Shown here piece after piece: positions 7,434 through 14,126 of a stretch of DNA of 14,126 bases; positions within the stretch are counted from its first letter, which is position 1; every line of letters begins with the position of its first letter. The notes beneath the pieces are model-generated. The model did no database searches. It saw only the letters and a list, made by a program, of their open reading frames with translations, and was not told the DNA's origin. A program made the position numbers and the translations under genes. The stretch is from an uncultured Oscillospiraceae bacterium. Its GTDB lineage: Bacteria > Bacillota > Clostridia > Oscillospirales > Oscillospiraceae. Where the stretch lies: assembly GCA_934630555.1 (NCBI GenBank), contig CAKTXB010000028.1:1-14126 (forward strand), in the 5' to 3' direction.

Positions 7434-7556
7434 AAAGGGGGCCGCAGCCCCCTTTATTGGCCGTTGGGGGATCGTCAAGGGGGCCATTCGGAAGGCCCCC
7501 TTGACCGCCTTTCTTTACACCGCCGGCGGCGCTTTCTTTCCCCGCGGGAAAGAAAG
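7434..7556. repeat. Cluster of three strong hairpins
   Basis: Three perfect stem-loops follow one another: AAAGGGGGC/GCCCCCTTT (7434-7455, loop CGCA), GTCAAGGGGGCC/GGCCCCCTTGAC (7474-7505, 8-base loop) and CTTTCTTTCCC/GGGAAAGAAAG (7532-7556, loop CGC). The third is preceded by CCGGCGGC, as is the long hairpin of both repeat B copies, so it may be a diverged relative. Frames crossing this region translate the palindromes and are rejected as proteins. A run of T after the first stem (TTTATT) is too short for a convincing terminator. Confidence 0.7.
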
Positions 7557-7578
7557 GGGGGCCGAGCCGCCCCCCTAG

Positions 7579-7743
7579 CAGGCACTGCCAGAATAAAATG
7601 CAAAAACCAAAGGTTTTGCAAACCCCAAAACCACGGGGTACCGGGGCGAAGCCCCGCAAAAACCCCGCACAACCTGTAAGGCTGCAAAAAACAACAGGGT
7701 ATCGGGGCGAAGCCCCGCACCCCCGCACGCCCCCAAGGGGCGC
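7579..7743. repeat. Repeat A, copy 2: modular hairpin array upstream of pgi
   Basis: This copy aligns with 31-185 upstream of mfd. It begins with the same CAGGCACTGC (7579-7588), has an AAAACC/GGTTTT hairpin with a different loop (AAA rather than TGTCA), two CGGGGCGAAGCCCCG palindromes (7642-7656, 7703-7717), an imperfect hairpin around CAACCTGTAAGGCTG between them, and the hairpin CGCCCC/GGGGCG (7728-7742, loop CAA) next to the ribosome binding site. The final hairpin differs in sequence and loop from that of copy 1 but occupies the same place. No convincing promoter for pgi is visible inside it. Confidence 0.85.
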
Positions 7744-7746
7744 AAA

Positions 7747-7753
7747 AAGGAGG
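7747..7753 (+). promoter_or_regulatory. Ribosome binding site of pgi
   Basis: AAGGAGG lies seven bases before the ATG at 7761 and four bases after a GC hairpin, the same layout as at mfd. It decides the pgi start. Confidence 0.8.
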
Positions 7754-7760
7754 AACTATC

Positions 7761-9044
7761 ATGATAAAACTTGACCGTACCGGCGCGCAGCCCTTTGCGC
7801 CCCAGCTCGACACCGCCGCCTGTCAGGCGGCCATCCACACGCTCGTAAATGGCACGGGCGCGGGCAGCGATTTTACCGGCTGGGTAGACCTGCCGGAGGA
7901 CTACGACCGCGCGGAATTTGCCCGCATCCAGGCCGCCGCTGAAAAGATCAAGGCCCATTCCAAGGCGCTCGTCGTCATCGGCATCGGTGGCTCGTATCTT
8001 GGCGCGCGCGCCGTCATCGAGCTGCTGAAAAGCCCGAACTACAACGCGCTGCCGAAGCAGACGCCCGACATTTACTTTGCCGGCAACGGCATCTCCGGCG
8101 AGGCTCTTTCGGAAATTCTCACGCTCATCGGCGACCGCGACTTCTCCGTCAACGTCATCTCCAAATCCGGCACCACCACCGAGCCTGCCATCGCGTTCCG
8201 CATTTTTAAGGAGCTTCTGGAAAAACGCTACGGAAAAGACGGCGCGCGCGAGCGTATCTTCGCCACGACCGACCGCGCCCGCGGCGCGCTCAAAACACTG
8301 GCCACGCAGGAGGGCTATGAGACCTTCGTCGTGCCCGACGATGTCGGCGGCCGCTACAGCGTGCTCACCGCCGTGGGCCTTCTCCCCATTGCCTGCGCGG
8401 GCATCGACATTGAAGCGCTCATGCGCGGCGCGCAGGAAGAGCGGAAGCAAATTCTTGCCGAGGGCGTCAAGAGCGCCGCGGCGCAGTACGCCATGCAGCG
8501 CCAGTATTTCTACAAGCAGGGCAAAAAGATCGAGATCCTCGCCGCCTACGAGCCCGCGTTCCGTTTTATGGCCGAATGGTGGAAGCAGCTCTACGGCGAG
8601 TCCGAGGGCAAGGACGGCGTCGGCATTTTCCCCGCCTCCGTCGACCTTACGCCCGACCTGCACTCCATGGGCCAGTACATTCAGGACGGCGAGCGGATGC
8701 TGCAGGAGACCGTCGTGTTCTTTGACCGCGCCCGCGCCGAGGTCACCGTTCCCAGTGACGAGGCGAATCTCGACGGGCTGAACTACCTCGCGGGGCGCAC
8801 GATGAGCTACATCAACGAAAAGGCCATGGAGGCCACCCGCGCCGCGCACGTAAGCGGCGGCGTGCCCGTCACCGTCCTGCGTCTGGAGGCCGACACCGAG
8901 CAGGCCGTCGGCGCGCTCATCTACTTCTTCGAGTTCGCCTGCGGTGTGTCCGGCTACATGAGCGGCGTCAACCCCTTCAACCAGCCCGGCGTGGAGGCCT
9001 ACAAAAAGAATATGTTCCACCTTCTCGGCAAGCCGGGATATTGA
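7761..9044 (+). CDS. pgi: Glucose-6-phosphate isomerase
   Basis: This 427-residue cytoplasmic enzyme interconverts glucose 6-phosphate and fructose 6-phosphate in glycolysis and gluconeogenesis. The sugar-phosphate site shows [11 protein letters not shown] (74-84) and [10 protein letters not shown] (134-143). [19 protein letters not shown] (193-211) matches PGI signature 1. Catalytic candidates are Glu280 in [10 protein letters not shown], His301 in DLHSMGQ and Lys415 within signature 2, [10 protein letters not shown]. Length is at the short end for the compact Gram-positive-type isomerases of about 445 residues, with no missing motif. It is monocistronic: repeat A lies upstream and a strong terminator follows. 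The ROK kinase upstream would supply its substrate if it is a glucokinase. Confidence 0.98.
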   Translation: MIKLDRTGAQPFAPQLDTAACQAAIHTLVNGTGAGSDFTGWVDLPEDYDRAEFARIQAAAEKIKAHSKALVVIGIGGSYLGARAVIELLKSPNYNALPKQTPDIYFAGNGISGEALSEILTLIGDRDFSVNVISKSGTTTEPAIAFRIFKELLEKRYGKDGARERIFATTDRARGALKTLATQEGYETFVVPDDVGGRYSVLTAVGLLPIACAGIDIEALMRGAQEERKQILAEGVKSAAAQYAMQRQYFYKQGKKIEILAAYEPAFRFMAEWWKQLYGESEGKDGVGIFPASVDLTPDLHSMGQYIQDGERMLQETVVFFDRARAEVTVPSDEANLDGLNYLAGRTMSYINEKAMEATRAAHVSGGVPVTVLRLEADTEQAVGALIYFFEFACGVSGYMSGVNPFNQPGVEAYKKNMFHLLGKPGY

Positions 9045-9061
9045 GCATCCATTGCACCTAT

Positions 9062-9097
9062 GCAGCACCCTGCCCAAAACAGGGTGCTGCTTTTTGT
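9062..9097 (+). terminator. Intrinsic terminator of pgi
   Basis: An 11-bp perfect stem, GCAGCACCCTG (9062-9072) and CAGGGTGCTGC (9080-9090), with loop CCCAAAA, is followed directly by TTTTTGT. It lies 17 bases after the pgi stop and isolates pgi from the exporter operon. Confidence 0.92.
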
Positions 9098-9136
9098 ATA
9101 AGTTCACAGTCTGTTCACCATTTCGCACGCTGTTTG

Positions 9137-9145
9137 TGCTAAATT
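9137..9145 (+). promoter_or_regulatory. Extended -10 element of the marR-exporter operon
   Basis: TGC TAAATT is an extended -10 sequence; the matching -35 position (about 9117-9122) is poor, so this promoter would rely on the TG element. Transcription would start near 9152, inside the operator-like palindrome. The same TGC-TA(A/T) form appears upstream of the hydrolase gene and deoC. Confidence 0.5.
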
Positions 9146-9169
9146 TGGATAGTCCAATATTGAATTATC
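9145..9169. promoter_or_regulatory. Probable MarR operator palindrome
   Basis: Two overlapping inverted repeats lie here: TTGGA-TAG-TCCAA (9145-9157) and a 22-base imperfect palindrome (9148-9169) with the perfect core CAATATTG between GATA and TATC ends. It is A/T-rich in a GC-rich region, overlaps the predicted transcription start and lies 18 bases before the MarR gene. MarR proteins usually bind such palindromes to repress their own operon, so autorepression is inferred. Confidence 0.55.
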
Positions 9170-9187
9170 TAAAAAGGAGACCATCTT

Positions 9188-9676
9188 ATGTCTGACCCGC
9201 ACGGCGCGGCGCACATTTTTCTGAACGCCGCCAAGCTCATGGACGCCTACGCCGCCGTCATGCAGCCCGTCTGCCAGCGCGCGCAGCTGCCGCCCGTGGC
9301 CGTGGACATCGTTCTGTTTCTGGCCAACAACCCCGGCTATGACACCGCGCGCGACATCTGCCGCTATCGCGGCCTCAAGCCCGGCCTTGTGTCGTTCCAC
9401 GTGGAAAAGCTCGTGCAGGACGGCTATCTCACCCGGCAGGACGACACCGCCGACCGCCGCCGCACCCATCTGCAATGCACCCCCAAAGCGGATCCGCTCA
9501 TCGCCATGGGCCGCGCGCGCCAGCACCAGTTTACCGCTGCCGCCATGCAGGGCCTGAGCGAGGAAACGCGCAGGCAGCTGCGCGCCGCCATGGCCATCAT
9601 CACCCAAAATCTTGAAGCCATCCGCAAAAACGGCCTTCCCGCCCAGACAGGACCACGATCGGAGGAACATCCATGA
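9188..9676 (+). CDS. MarR-family transcriptional regulator
   Basis: This 162-residue protein is a winged-helix regulator of the MarR type, acting as a DNA-binding dimer. The helix-turn-helix spans about residues 52-81, with recognition helix KPGLVSFHVEKLVQDGYL (64-81), and the wing is RQDDTADRRRTHLQC with the family-typical D-R-R (89-91). The dimerisation helices are the N-terminal 1-35 and C-terminal 105-150 segments. AAAGGAG at 9173-9179 sets the start. Its stop overlaps the start of the first exporter gene (ATGA, 9673-9676), so the genes are translationally coupled. The likely role is ligand-responsive repression of the exporter through the palindrome upstream; the ligand is unknown. Confidence 0.92.
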   Translation: MSDPHGAAHIFLNAAKLMDAYAAVMQPVCQRAQLPPVAVDIVLFLANNPGYDTARDICRYRGLKPGLVSFHVEKLVQDGYLTRQDDTADRRRTHLQCTPKADPLIAMGRARQHQFTAAAMQGLSEETRRQLRAAMAIITQNLEAIRKNGLPAQTGPRSEEHP

Positions 9677-11448
9677 TAAAACTTTTCAAGCAGCTGCGCC
9701 CGCGTGAGCTGCGCACGGCGCTGCTGTGCGCGCTGCTCGTGCTTGGGCAGGTCTATTTTGACCTGCGCCTGCCCGACTACATGACGGCGCTCACTGCCCT
9801 TATCAAGACCCCGGGCACTGCCCCGGCAGACATTGCCGCCGTCGGCGGCCAGATGCTGCTGTGCGCACTGGCCAGCGCCGTGCTGGCCGTTATCTGCGGC
9901 TTTCTGGCCGCGCGCACGGCGGCGGGCTTCAGCTTCACCGTCCGGGAAAAACTGTTCCATCACGTGCTGGAGCTTGGCAGCGAGGAGCTGCAGGACTTCT
10001 CCGTGCCCAGCCTCATCACCCGCACCACCAACGACATCACCCAGATCCAGATGATCGTCGCCATGGGCCTGCAAATGGTCGTCAAGGCGCCGGTCATGGC
10101 CATCTGGGCCGTCATCAAGATCCTTGGCAAGAGCTGGCAGCTGTCCGCCGTCACGGCGGCGTTCGTCGTGGTGCTCTGCGCCACCATCATAGCCGTGCTC
10201 AGCGTGTGTCTGCCGCGCTTTCGCATCGTGCAGAAGCTCACCGACCAGATCAACCGCGTCGCGCGGGAAAACCTCACCGGCATCAACGTCGTCCACGCCT
10301 TCAACGCTGAGGATTACCAGAACCATAAATTTGACGGCTACAGCAAGGACATGATGGACACGCAGATGAAGAACCAGAAGCTCTTCTCCGTCATCCAGCC
10401 CGCCATGCTGCTGGGCATGAACGGTCTGTCGCTGGCCATCTACTGGCTCGGCGCGGCGCTTTTGGAGCAGACCGCCGGCGACGCGGCCCGGCTGACCATG
10501 TTCACAAACATCGTTGCCTTCGGCACCTACGCCGCCTATGTCGTCATGTCGTTCATGATGCTCGTCATGATCTACATGATGCTCCCCTCCGCACAGGTGT
10601 CGGCTGAACGCATCAACGCCGTTCTCGCCCGCAAGCCCGCCGTCACGCCGGGCACGGAGGCCCAATCGCCGGAGACCGGCACCGTCGAGTTTTGCGACGT
10701 GTCCTTCCGCTATCCCGAAGCCGGCGACGACGCGCTCACAAACATCTCCTTCAAGGTGCAGCGCGGCCAGACGCTGGCCATCATCGGCGCGACCGGCAGC
10801 GGCAAATCCACGCTCATCGGCCTCATCCCGCGCTTTTATGACGCAACAAAGGGCACCGTCCTCGTCGATGGCCGCGACGTGCGCGACTACGCGTTTGACG
10901 CCCTCTATGACCGCCTCGGCTACGTCACGCAGAAGGCCACGCTCTTTGCCGGCAGCGTCCGTGACAACGTCTTTTTCGGCCAGAGCCGCGCGGCGCATAC
11001 CGACGATGCGCTCCGGCAGGCCCTTTCCCTCTCGCAGGCGCAGGAATTTGTGGAAAAATACCCCGAAGGGCCCGCGCACGCCATCGCCCAGCTGGGCCGC
11101 AACGTGTCCGGCGGACAGAAGCAGCGCCTGTCCATCGCCCGCGCCCTCGCGCGCGGCGCGGAGATCCTCATCTTTGACGACTCGTTCTCCGCGCTCGACT
11201 ACCGCACCGACGCCAGGCTCCGCGCGGGCCTGAACGAGCAGCTGGCCGGCGCCACCAAGATCATCGTGGCCCAGCGCATCAGCACCATCCGTCACGCCGA
11301 CCAGATCCTCGTCCTTGACCGCGGCGAGATCGTCGGCCGCGGCACGCATGATGAGCTCATGGCCGCGTGCCCCGTCTATCAGCAGATCGCCGCCTCGCAG
11401 CTGAGCGCTGCGGAGCTGGCTGAAGGAGGTGCGCGGCATGAAGCGTAA
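9673..11448 (+). CDS. ABC exporter half-transporter, subunit with degenerate ATP site
   Basis: This 591-residue protein fuses an exporter transmembrane domain (about six helices in residues 1-325) to an ATP-binding domain. Walker A is GATGSGKS (372-379) and the signature is VSGGQ (478-482). Walker B is ILIFDD, with Asp503 where the catalytic glutamate normally stands, and the H-loop reads VAQRIST with Gln534 in place of histidine. These substitutions are typical of the non-hydrolytic partner of heterodimeric exporters such as LmrC, BmrC or TM287, and the next gene supplies the other half. GGAGG at 9661-9665 and the ATGA overlap with the MarR gene set the start. The substrate is probably a drug-like, lipid or peptide compound; sequence does not tell which. 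Confidence 0.93.
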   Translation: MIKLFKQLRPRELRTALLCALLVLGQVYFDLRLPDYMTALTALIKTPGTAPADIAAVGGQMLLCALASAVLAVICGFLAARTAAGFSFTVREKLFHHVLELGSEELQDFSVPSLITRTTNDITQIQMIVAMGLQMVVKAPVMAIWAVIKILGKSWQLSAVTAAFVVVLCATIIAVLSVCLPRFRIVQKLTDQINRVARENLTGINVVHAFNAEDYQNHKFDGYSKDMMDTQMKNQKLFSVIQPAMLLGMNGLSLAIYWLGAALLEQTAGDAARLTMFTNIVAFGTYAAYVVMSFMMLVMIYMMLPSAQVSAERINAVLARKPAVTPGTEAQSPETGTVEFCDVSFRYPEAGDDALTNISFKVQRGQTLAIIGATGSGKSTLIGLIPRFYDATKGTVLVDGRDVRDYAFDALYDRLGYVTQKATLFAGSVRDNVFFGQSRAAHTDDALRQALSLSQAQEFVEKYPEGPAHAIAQLGRNVSGGQKQRLSIARALARGAEILIFDDSFSALDYRTDARLRAGLNEQLAGATKIIVAQRISTIRHADQILVLDRGEIVGRGTHDELMAACPVYQQIAASQLSAAELAEGGARHEA

Positions 11449-13207
11449 CGACTGCAAAAAGCCCGCCGTCACGGCGGCCCTCGGCAAAACGGCCGACTAT
11501 ATGCGCAAAAGCCTGCCGCTGGCCATTCTGGCGCTCATTCTCGCCGCCCTCGGCGCGGCGCTCACCATCGTCGGCCCGGGCCAGATCGGCAAGATCGCAA
11601 CGCTCATGTCTGCCGGGCTCACCGGCCGCATCGACCTTGCCGCCATTGCGCGCCTTGGCATCGTGCTCGTCGTCATTTACCTGCTCAGCGCGGCTTTCAC
11701 GTTCGTGCAGCACTATATCATGGCCGTCATCACGCTGAAAATGTCGTATAAAATGCGCGGCGAGCTGTCCGAAAAGATCAACCGCGTGCCGCAGAAATAC
11801 TTTAATTTCCACGCCCAGGGCGACATCCTCAGCCGCATCACCAACGACGTATCCACGCTCCAGCAGGGCCTCACCAACGCCCTGCCCATGATCATCAGCT
11901 CCGGCACGCAGTTTATCGGCTGCGTCATCATGATGCTCGTCACCGAGTGGCGTCTTGCCCTCGCAGCGCTGGCCGTGACGTTTGTCGGCCTTGTGCTCAT
12001 GGCCGTCATCATGGGCCGGTCGCAGAAATATTTCACCAAGCGCCAGGAATCCCTCGGCGCGCTGGGCGGCTACATCGAAGAGATGTACTCCGGCCACACC
12101 GTCGTCCGCCTCTCCCGCGCGGAAGAAGCCGTCGGGCAGGAATTTGACCGCCTGAACGCGGAGGTCTACGACGCCAACTGGCGCTCGCAGTTCCTCTCCG
12201 GCGTCATGCAGCCGCTCATGAGCATCATCAGCAACATCGACTATGTGGCCGTCTGCGTTCTCGGCGCGGCCATGGCGCTGGCCGGCACGATCGACTTCGG
12301 CGTCATCGTGGCCTTTATCCTCTATGTCCGCCTGCTCACCTCGCCGCTCACACAGATCGCGCAGGGCCTTACGAATTTGCAGACGGCCTCCGCCTCCGCG
12401 CACCGCATCTTCGAGTTCCTCGAAGAGGAGGCGCTGCCCGACGAACACGAAAAAACGGAGCGCCTGCCGGACGTCCGCGGCGCCGTCAGCTTCCGCCACG
12501 TGCAGTTCCGCTACCCCGACGCGCCCGACAAGCCCGTCATCCGCGACTTCTCCGCCGAGGTGCAGCCCGGCCAGAAGGTCGCCATCGTCGGCCCGACCGG
12601 CGCGGGCAAGACCACCATGGTGAACCTCCTCATGCGCTTTTACGAGCTCACCGGCGGCGAGATCCGCATCGATAACGTGCCCATCTCCGACCTGCCGCGC
12701 AAACGCGTGCACGAGCTGTTCGGCATGGTGCTCCAGGACACCTGGCTCTTTGAGGGCACCATCCGCGAGAATCTCGTCTACAACCTGCAAAACGTGACGG
12801 ACGAACAGCTGGAAGCAGTCTGCCGCGCCTGCGGTCTTGAAAAATTCGTGCACAGCCTGCCGCATGGCTTTGACAGTGTGCTCACCGAAGCCACCACCAT
12901 CTCCGCCGGGCAGAAACAGCTGCTCACCATCGCCCGCGCCATGCTCCAGAACGCGCCCATGCTCATTCTGGACGAGGCCACCAGCTCCGTCGATACCCGC
13001 ACCGAGCTCATCATCCAGCGCGCCATGGACGAACTGACGCACGGCCGCACGAGCTTTGTCATCGCGCACCGCCTGTCCACCATCAAAAACGCCGATCTCA
13101 TTCTGGTCATGCAGGGCGGCGATGTGATCGAAAGCGGCACGCACGACGCGCTCATGCAAAAGCACGGCTTTTACGCCGACCTTTATAACAGTCAGTTTGC
13201 AAGCTGA
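11438..13207 (+). CDS. ABC exporter half-transporter, subunit with complete hydrolytic residues
   Basis: This 589-residue half-transporter has about six membrane helices (roughly residues 25-310) and an ATP-binding domain with Walker A GPTGAGKTT (385-393), Walker B LILDE with catalytic Glu513, and H-loop IAHRLST with His544. Its signature is altered to ISAGQ (488-492). That change falls in the same composite ATP site as the Asp503/Gln534 changes of the upstream subunit, so the pair forms one degenerate and one canonical site. The frame also has a GTG at 11429, but AAGGAGG occupies 11423-11429, so the ATG at 11438 is the start. It overlaps the upstream gene by 11 bases. It is the last gene of the operon; a terminator follows. 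Confidence 0.94.
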   Translation: MKRNDCKKPAVTAALGKTADYMRKSLPLAILALILAALGAALTIVGPGQIGKIATLMSAGLTGRIDLAAIARLGIVLVVIYLLSAAFTFVQHYIMAVITLKMSYKMRGELSEKINRVPQKYFNFHAQGDILSRITNDVSTLQQGLTNALPMIISSGTQFIGCVIMMLVTEWRLALAALAVTFVGLVLMAVIMGRSQKYFTKRQESLGALGGYIEEMYSGHTVVRLSRAEEAVGQEFDRLNAEVYDANWRSQFLSGVMQPLMSIISNIDYVAVCVLGAAMALAGTIDFGVIVAFILYVRLLTSPLTQIAQGLTNLQTASASAHRIFEFLEEEALPDEHEKTERLPDVRGAVSFRHVQFRYPDAPDKPVIRDFSAEVQPGQKVAIVGPTGAGKTTMVNLLMRFYELTGGEIRIDNVPISDLPRKRVHELFGMVLQDTWLFEGTIRENLVYNLQNVTDEQLEAVCRACGLEKFVHSLPHGFDSVLTEATTISAGQKQLLTIARAMLQNAPMLILDEATSSVDTRTELIIQRAMDELTHGRTSFVIAHRLSTIKNADLILVMQGGDVIESGTHDALMQKHGFYADLYNSQFAS

Positions 13208-13225
13208 CGCAAGATCTGCTATCAT
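13197..13225 (+). promoter_or_regulatory. Possible deoC promoter overlapping the exporter gene end
   Basis: TTGCAA (13197-13202), a 17-base spacer, and TATCAT (13220-13225) preceded by TGC make a good extended -10 promoter. Its -35 box lies in the last codons of the exporter gene. Predicted transcription starts near 13232, just before the terminator hairpin at 13237, so deoC transcripts from it would have to read through that hairpin. Confidence 0.45.
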
Positions 13226-13236
13226 AGCCATAAGCA

Positions 13237-13272
13237 GCCCCGCCCGGCTCAGCTGCCGGACGGGGCCTTTTT
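13237..13272 (+). terminator. Intrinsic terminator after the exporter operon
   Basis: GCCCCG-C-CCGGC (13237-13248) pairs with GCCGG-A-CGGGGC (13255-13266), one internal C/A mismatch, loop TCAGCT, followed by CTTTTT. It ends the marR-exporter operon and lies in the deoC leader. Confidence 0.85.
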
Positions 13273-13290
13273 CATCCGTGTTTATCATGA

Positions 13291-13296
13291 AGGAGG
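13291..13296 (+). promoter_or_regulatory. Ribosome binding site of deoC
   Basis: AGGAGG lies seven bases before the ATG at 13304. An ATG at 13287 immediately upstream overlaps this site and is not used. Confidence 0.75.
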
Positions 13297-13303
13297 AACG
13301 CTC

Positions 13304-13969
13304 ATGTCTGAACTCACCCTGCAAAAACCGCTTTCCAAATACATCGACCACACGCTGCTCAAGCCCGACGCCACGCCGGAGCAGATCAAACGCCTGTGCG
13401 CCGAAGCCGCGCAGTACCATTTCGCGTCTGTGTGCGTCAACAGCTGCTACGCCAAGCTCGCCGCGCAGTGCCTGCATGACAGCGACGTCGCCGTCTGCTG
13501 CGTCGTCGGCTTCCCGCTCGGCAGCATGACCGCCCGCGCCATGGCCTATGAGGCCGGCTGCGCCGCCGAAGACGGCGCGGCAGAGATCGACATGGTCCTC
13601 CCCGTCGGCGCGCTCAAAGCCGGCGACGACGATACCGTCCGGGAAACCATCGCCGCCGTTGTCGAGGCCGTGCTCGGCCGCGCCATCGTCAAGGTCATCC
13701 TTGAAGCCTGTCTGCTGACCGACGAAGAAAAGGTCCGCGCCTGCAAGCTGGCCGAATCCGTCGGCGCGGCGTTCGTCAAGACCTCCACTGGCTTCTCCAC
13801 CGGCGGCGCGACCGTCCACGACGTCGCGCTCATGCGGCAAAGCGTCGGCCCCGCCGTGCAGGTCAAAGCCGCCGGCGGCATCCGCGACCGCAAGACGGCG
13901 CTGGAAATGATCGCCGCCGGCGCAGCGCGGATCGGCGCGTCCGCCGGGATCGCCATTGTGGAGGGGTGA
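13304..13969 (+). CDS. deoC: Deoxyribose-phosphate aldolase
   Basis: This 221-residue class I aldolase splits 2-deoxyribose 5-phosphate into glyceraldehyde 3-phosphate and acetaldehyde in deoxynucleoside catabolism. The N-terminal [12 protein letters not shown] segment is typical of the family. Catalytic residues are visible: Asp96 in [10 protein letters not shown], the Schiff-base Lys159 in FVKTSTGF, and Lys188 in [10 protein letters not shown]. Length matches bacterial DeoC of about 220 residues. It stands apart from other deo genes here; upstream is the exporter terminator and downstream repeat B begins at the stop codon. It may have its own promoter across that terminator. Identification is secure. 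Confidence 0.97.
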   Translation: MSELTLQKPLSKYIDHTLLKPDATPEQIKRLCAEAAQYHFASVCVNSCYAKLAAQCLHDSDVAVCCVVGFPLGSMTARAMAYEAGCAAEDGAAEIDMVLPVGALKAGDDDTVRETIAAVVEAVLGRAIVKVILEACLLTDEEKVRACKLAESVGAAFVKTSTGFSTGGATVHDVALMRQSVGPAVQVKAAGGIRDRKTALEMIAAGAARIGASAGIAIVEG

Positions 13970-14126
13970 GGCGGGGTGCGCCCTCCGGCGGATTTTGCCG
14001 GAATCGGCAGATGGGCGCTTGCCCACCGTTCTTTCCTCAGTGTCTGCAACACTGCTCCTGTGCCTCCGGCGGCTGACTTTTTTCTGCCTTGCCAGAAAAA
14101 AGTCAGCAAAAAAGAGGCGCCGGAGC
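13970..14126. repeat. Repeat B, copy 2, truncated by the window end
   Basis: Starting at the deoC stop codon, this copy repeats the order seen at 6872-7044: CTCCGGCGGATTT, the CAGTGT/ACACTG hairpin (14038-14054), TGCTCCTGTGCCTCCGGCGG, then a perfect 15-bp stem, GCTGACTTTTTTCTG (14072-14086) and its complement (14093-14107), with the same CCTTGC loop, followed by AAAAAAGAGGCGC. The right arm is A-rich and no T-tract follows, so it does not look like a standard terminator of deoC. Confidence 0.85.

Noticed and set aside
7276..7578. 100-codon plus-strand frame over the hairpin trio
   Set aside because: Its C-terminal part is the translation of three palindromes and it has no ribosome binding site; such frames are common false hypothetical proteins.
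7099..7728. 209-codon minus-strand frame across the island
   Set aside because: It reads through hairpin palindromes and both GCGAAGC modules (giving repeated [12 protein letters not shown] peptides), has no credible start and is explained by repeats.
9424..11487. 687-codon minus-strand open frame opposite marR and the first exporter gene
   Set aside because: Same shadow effect as above; no ribosome binding site and no recognisable domain.
11357..14026. 889-codon open frame on the minus strand across the exporter and deoC genes
   Set aside because: It is antisense to two firmly identified genes. In GC-rich coding DNA with G or C in third positions the opposite strand has few stops. The translation has low complexity and no start signal.

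Overview
The window is GC-rich, densely coding bacterial chromosome with nearly perfect Shine-Dalgarno sequences (AGGAGG types) and short intergenic gaps. The proteins (Mfd, Udk, Pgi, DeoC, a MarR/ABC exporter operon) look like those of a GC-rich Clostridia lineage, most plausibly a gut-type Oscillospiraceae/Ruminococcaceae bacterium. That placement is an inference from protein style, codon use and intergenic-repeat style; genus cannot be set from the sequence alone. No phage, CRISPR array, transposase gene, rRNA or tRNA is visible.

Layout. 1-190: a hairpin-rich repeat (type A) running up to the ribosome binding site of mfd. 201-3719 (+): mfd, transcription-repair coupling factor. 3724-3865: a MITE-like nested palindrome with perfect 17-bp ends, between two convergent genes. 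3881-4982 (-): a two-gene operon of a low-molecular-weight protein-tyrosine-phosphatase-like protein and uridine kinase. 4983-5107: divergent promoters whose -35 boxes overlap. 5108-6871 (+): an amidohydrolase-2 family metal-dependent hydrolase and a ROK-family sugar kinase. 6872-7760: an 889-bp island without a credible gene, built of repeat B, a lower-GC spacer, a trio of strong hairpins and a second copy of repeat A. 7761-9044 (+): pgi, glucose-6-phosphate isomerase, with a clear terminator. 9188-13207 (+): a MarR regulator and the two halves of a heterodimeric ABC exporter, translationally coupled, with an operator-like palindrome over the predicted start of transcription. 13304-13969 (+): deoC. 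13970-14126: a second copy of repeat B, cut by the window end.

Functional links. The ROK kinase (probably glucokinase-like) and Pgi would act in succession at the top of glycolysis. Udk and DeoC belong to nucleoside salvage. The MarR/ABC block is a self-contained export module.

The least ordinary content is in the intergenic DNA. Repeat B carries a long hairpin whose two copies differ at four base pairs, all four compensated, with an identical six-base loop. Repeat A is a modular array of CGGGGCGAAGCCCCG mini-hairpins that ends at the ribosome binding sites of mfd and pgi. Both window edges lie in the same two repeat types, so the 889-bp island may be one full copy of a reiterated composite element of which the edges show other partial copies.
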